Source: Pseudomonas fluorescens
Lineage (GTDB): Bacteria > Pseudomonadota > Gammaproteobacteria > Pseudomonadales > Pseudomonadaceae
NCBI RefSeq assembly: GCF_902497855.1
Contig: NZ_CABVHU010000014.1
Span: 1 to 64,000, forward strand
DNA length: 64,000 bases
Direction of reading: 5' to 3'
Both the position numbers and the translations under genes were made by a program. This document shows, piece by piece, positions 61,884 to 64,000 of this stretch. The stretch's first letter is position 1. Each line of letters starts with the position of its first letter. Under the pieces are notes generated by a model. The model saw only the letters and a program-made list of their open reading frames with translations, had not been told where the DNA came from and did no database searches.

Positions 61884-63590
61884 ATGTCCCGCCCTCTGCA
61901 TTTCCTCCGCCCGGCCGCCCAGGGTTTCACCGTCGGGTTGCTGCTGGCCATGGCCGGTTGCGGTGTTTCTTCCAAGCCTGAATCCGCCTCGGTCTCGCCA
62001 CCGGCTCAAGGTGCACTGAAGACTGAAGCGTTGGTACGTAGCGAGGCGGTCCTGGCTGATGCCACGATGGCCAAGCGCAGTGTGAGCCCGGCACCGATGG
62101 CGGGTTATGCGCCGATGTCTGAATCGGCTCCGGCAGGTTATCGAGACGAGCAGCGTGAACAGTATCAAGCGCTGGCCGACAACCCGATTCATAGCGTGAC
62201 CGAATCGCCGGTATCGACGTTCAGCGCCGATGTCGATACCGGCGCCTATGCCAACGTCCGCCGCTTGCTGAATCAAGGACGCTTGCCGCCCGAAGGCGCG
62301 GTGCGCCTGGAGGAAATGGTCAATTACTTTCCCTACGATTACGCATTGCCTACCGACGGCTCGCCCTTCGGTGTGACCACTGAACTGGCGCCGTCACCGT
62401 GGAACCCGCATACCCGATTGCTGCGCATCGGCATCAAGGCTTCGGACCGCGCGGTGGCCGAACTGGCGCCGGCAAACCTGGTGTTTCTGGTGGACGTATC
62501 CGGCTCGATGAACCGTCGCGAAGGTTTGCCGCTGGTCAAAAGCACCCTGAAACTGCTGGTCGATCAGTTGCGTGAGCAGGACCGGGTGTCATTGGTGGTC
62601 TACGCCGGTGATTCGCGCGTAGCCCTGGAGCCGACTTCCGGACGTGAAAAAGCGAAAATTCGTTCAACCATCGAGCAATTGACCGCAGGCGGTTCCACCG
62701 CCGGGGCCTCGGGGATCGAGCTGGCTTATCAAATGGCACAACAGGCGTTTATCCCCAAGGGCATCAACCGCATCCTGTTGGCCACCGACGGCGACTTCAA
62801 CGTCGGCATCAGCGACTTTGACAGCCTCAAGCAAATGGCTGTGGATAAACGTAAGACCGGCGTTTCCCTGACCACCCTGGGGTTTGGTGTGGATAACTAC
62901 AATGAACACCTGATGGAACAACTGGCCGACGCCGGCGACGGTAACTACGCCTACATCGACAACCTGCGGGAGGCGCGCAAGGTACTGGTGGACCAGCTGG
63001 GTTCGACCCTCGCCGTCGTCGCGAAAAACGTGAAGCTGCAAGTGGAGTTCAACCCGGCGCAGGTCAGCGAGTACCGGCTGTTGGGCTATGAGAACCGCGC
63101 CTTGAAACGTGAGGATTTCAGCAACGACAAAGTCGATGCGGGTGAAATCGGTGCAGGACATACCGTGACGGCGTTGTATGAAATAGTACCCAAGGGGGAG
63201 AAGGGCTGGCTGGAGCCATTGCGGTATGGAAAATCTGCGGCCGATGTTTCCGTGAATACCGGGGAATTGGCGATGTTGCGAGTGCGATATCAGTTGCCTG
63301 AGGGTGGGAATAGTCGCTTGATCGAGCGACCCATTGTCGGTGGCTCGGAAACCAAAGCCAGTGCTGACCTCCGTTTTGCGGCGGCCGTGGCCGCGTTTTC
63401 CCAGCAACTCAAGGATGGACGCTATACCGGTGATTTCAGCCTGAAGGACACCGAGGCGTTGGCTCGCGGTGCCCGGGGTGATGATCGATTCGGCCTGCGT
63501 GCAGAGTTCGTGCAACTGGTGGAGTTGGCGCAAAGCCTGCGAATCTCGACTGCCGCTAATCAGCAACCCAATGACCAGCGAATAGAGTGA
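61884..63590 (+). CDS. Von Willebrand factor type A lipoprotein (YfbK-like, DUF3520)
   Basis: The 568-residue protein has a lipobox (LAMAGC), a Pro/Ser-rich spacer, a VWA-associated N-terminal domain (TFSADVDTGAYANVRRLLNQ), a VWA domain with an intact MIDAS (DVSGSMNR and ATDGDFNVG) and a C-terminal DUF3520 domain. The family probably makes metal-dependent contacts at the cell surface or periplasm. An ECF sigma gene begins 17 bases later and may share its transcript. Confidence 0.9.
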   Translation: MSRPLHFLRPAAQGFTVGLLLAMAGCGVSSKPESASVSPPAQGALKTEALVRSEAVLADATMAKRSVSPAPMAGYAPMSESAPAGYRDEQREQYQALADNPIHSVTESPVSTFSADVDTGAYANVRRLLNQGRLPPEGAVRLEEMVNYFPYDYALPTDGSPFGVTTELAPSPWNPHTRLLRIGIKASDRAVAELAPANLVFLVDVSGSMNRREGLPLVKSTLKLLVDQLREQDRVSLVVYAGDSRVALEPTSGREKAKIRSTIEQLTAGGSTAGASGIELAYQMAQQAFIPKGINRILLATDGDFNVGISDFDSLKQMAVDKRKTGVSLTTLGFGVDNYNEHLMEQLADAGDGNYAYIDNLREARKVLVDQLGSTLAVVAKNVKLQVEFNPAQVSEYRLLGYENRALKREDFSNDKVDAGEIGAGHTVTALYEIVPKGEKGWLEPLRYGKSAADVSVNTGELAMLRVRYQLPEGGNSRLIERPIVGGSETKASADLRFAAAVAAFSQQLKDGRYTGDFSLKDTEALARGARGDDRFGLRAEFVQLVELAQSLRISTAANQQPNDQRIE

Positions 63591-63607
63591 AAGAGGCCAG
63601 CGCTGAC

Positions 63608-64000
63608 ATGTCCAACCCTGAAATCAGCTCAGCCGCCAGCAGCGACGAATCGCTGCTGGCCCGCTATCGCTCCGGCGACGGACCGGCGTTCGAGATCTTG
63701 TACGCCCGCCATCGCCAGGGGCTTTATCGCTTCCTGCTCGGCTTGAGCGGCAAATCCGAACTGGCCGAAGAGGTCTACCAGGACACCTGGCTGAGCCTGA
63801 TCCGCAGCAGCAGTCAGCCACAAGGCCGGGCGAATTTTCGTACCTGGCTCTACCAGATCGCCCGCAACCGCCTGATCGATCACTGGCGCAAACACGGCAT
63901 CCACAACCCCTTGCACGACAGCTACGACGAACAACTCCACGCCCTGAGCGACGAGGCGGCCGACCCCGAGCAACTGCTGAGCCTGAGTCGCGATAACCAG
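63608..64000 (+). CDS. ECF RNA polymerase sigma factor (5' part, cut by window end)
   Basis: The first 131 codons are visible and the frame is open at the end of the window. Region 2 is clear (ESLLARYRSGDGPAFEILYA, AEEVYQDTWLSLIRSSSQ, FRTWLYQIARNRLIDHWRKH). Region 4 should lie beyond the window. The ATG at 63608 has GAGG about ten bases upstream. It stands close behind the VWA gene, so the two probably form a regulatory unit. Confidence 0.88.
   Translation, partial: MSNPEISSAASSDESLLARYRSGDGPAFEILYARHRQGLYRFLLGLSGKSELAEEVYQDTWLSLIRSSSQPQGRANFRTWLYQIARNRLIDHWRKHGIHNPLHDSYDEQLHALSDEAADPEQLLSLSRDNQ

Overview
The window is a high-GC bacterial chromosome segment that looks like the Pseudomonas fluorescens group. 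The evidence is the 5S rRNA sequence, the REP/REPIN repeats with 'GTAGGAGC'/'GTGGGAGCGAGC' arms, and full-length relatives of LapD/LapG, the wss acetylated-cellulose operon, the mgo/pvf signal operon and the pga operon. All identifications come from reading the sequence and from remembered family knowledge; no database search was made.

Layout. Positions 1-620 hold three tandem 5S rRNA genes, the tail of an rrn operon. Positions 661-6053 (minus strand) form an iron-uptake cell-surface-signalling unit: a fecI-type sigma factor behind a Fur-box-like site, a fecR-type anti-sigma factor, a TonB-dependent transducer receptor and a PepSY membrane protein. Positions 6275-11904 (minus) are a four-gene mgoBCAD/pvf-type operon (heme-oxygenase-like protein, AurF-like N-oxygenase, A-PCP-reductase NRPS, SRPBCC protein), the type known to make small diazeniumdiolate or pyrazine N-oxide signals. 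It has a long leader with possible RNA structure. Positions 12560-16497 hold a GntR regulator, lapG and lapD (c-di-GMP control of adhesin retention) and a small conserved gene.

Positions 16573-31640 (minus) are a nine-gene wssA-I operon for c-di-GMP-activated synthesis, export and acetylation of cellulose, preceded by an AT-rich control region. Positions 32217-35909 hold a TauD-like dioxygenase with a sulfonate-type ABC importer. An orphan RHS-core protein follows. Positions 37132-42503 carry a LysR regulator and an EmrAB/TolC-type tripartite pump. Positions 42481-45066 hold an NfeD/slipin pair, a YbaK-like deacylase, a DUF2789 gene and a relE remnant. Positions 45114-50238 carry a MarR regulator with a second, FUSC-type (AaeB-like) tripartite efflux system.

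Positions 50321-64000 hold a membrane protein of unknown function, a DUF945 protein, the pgaABCD operon for poly-N-acetylglucosamine, a Rieske/FAD reductase, a PEBP-family protein, a von Willebrand lipoprotein and the 5' part of an ECF sigma gene cut by the window end.

Theme: three biofilm-matrix functions (LapD/LapG, acetylated cellulose, PNAG) lie within about 46 kb, and at least two have visible c-di-GMP-binding architecture. They are mixed with signalling, iron, sulfur and efflux modules typical of a soil or plant-associated pseudomonad. Eight REP/REPIN elements mark the gene borders, and several touch coding signals: start, stop or ribosome-binding site. No tRNA, insertion sequence, prophage or CRISPR array was seen.
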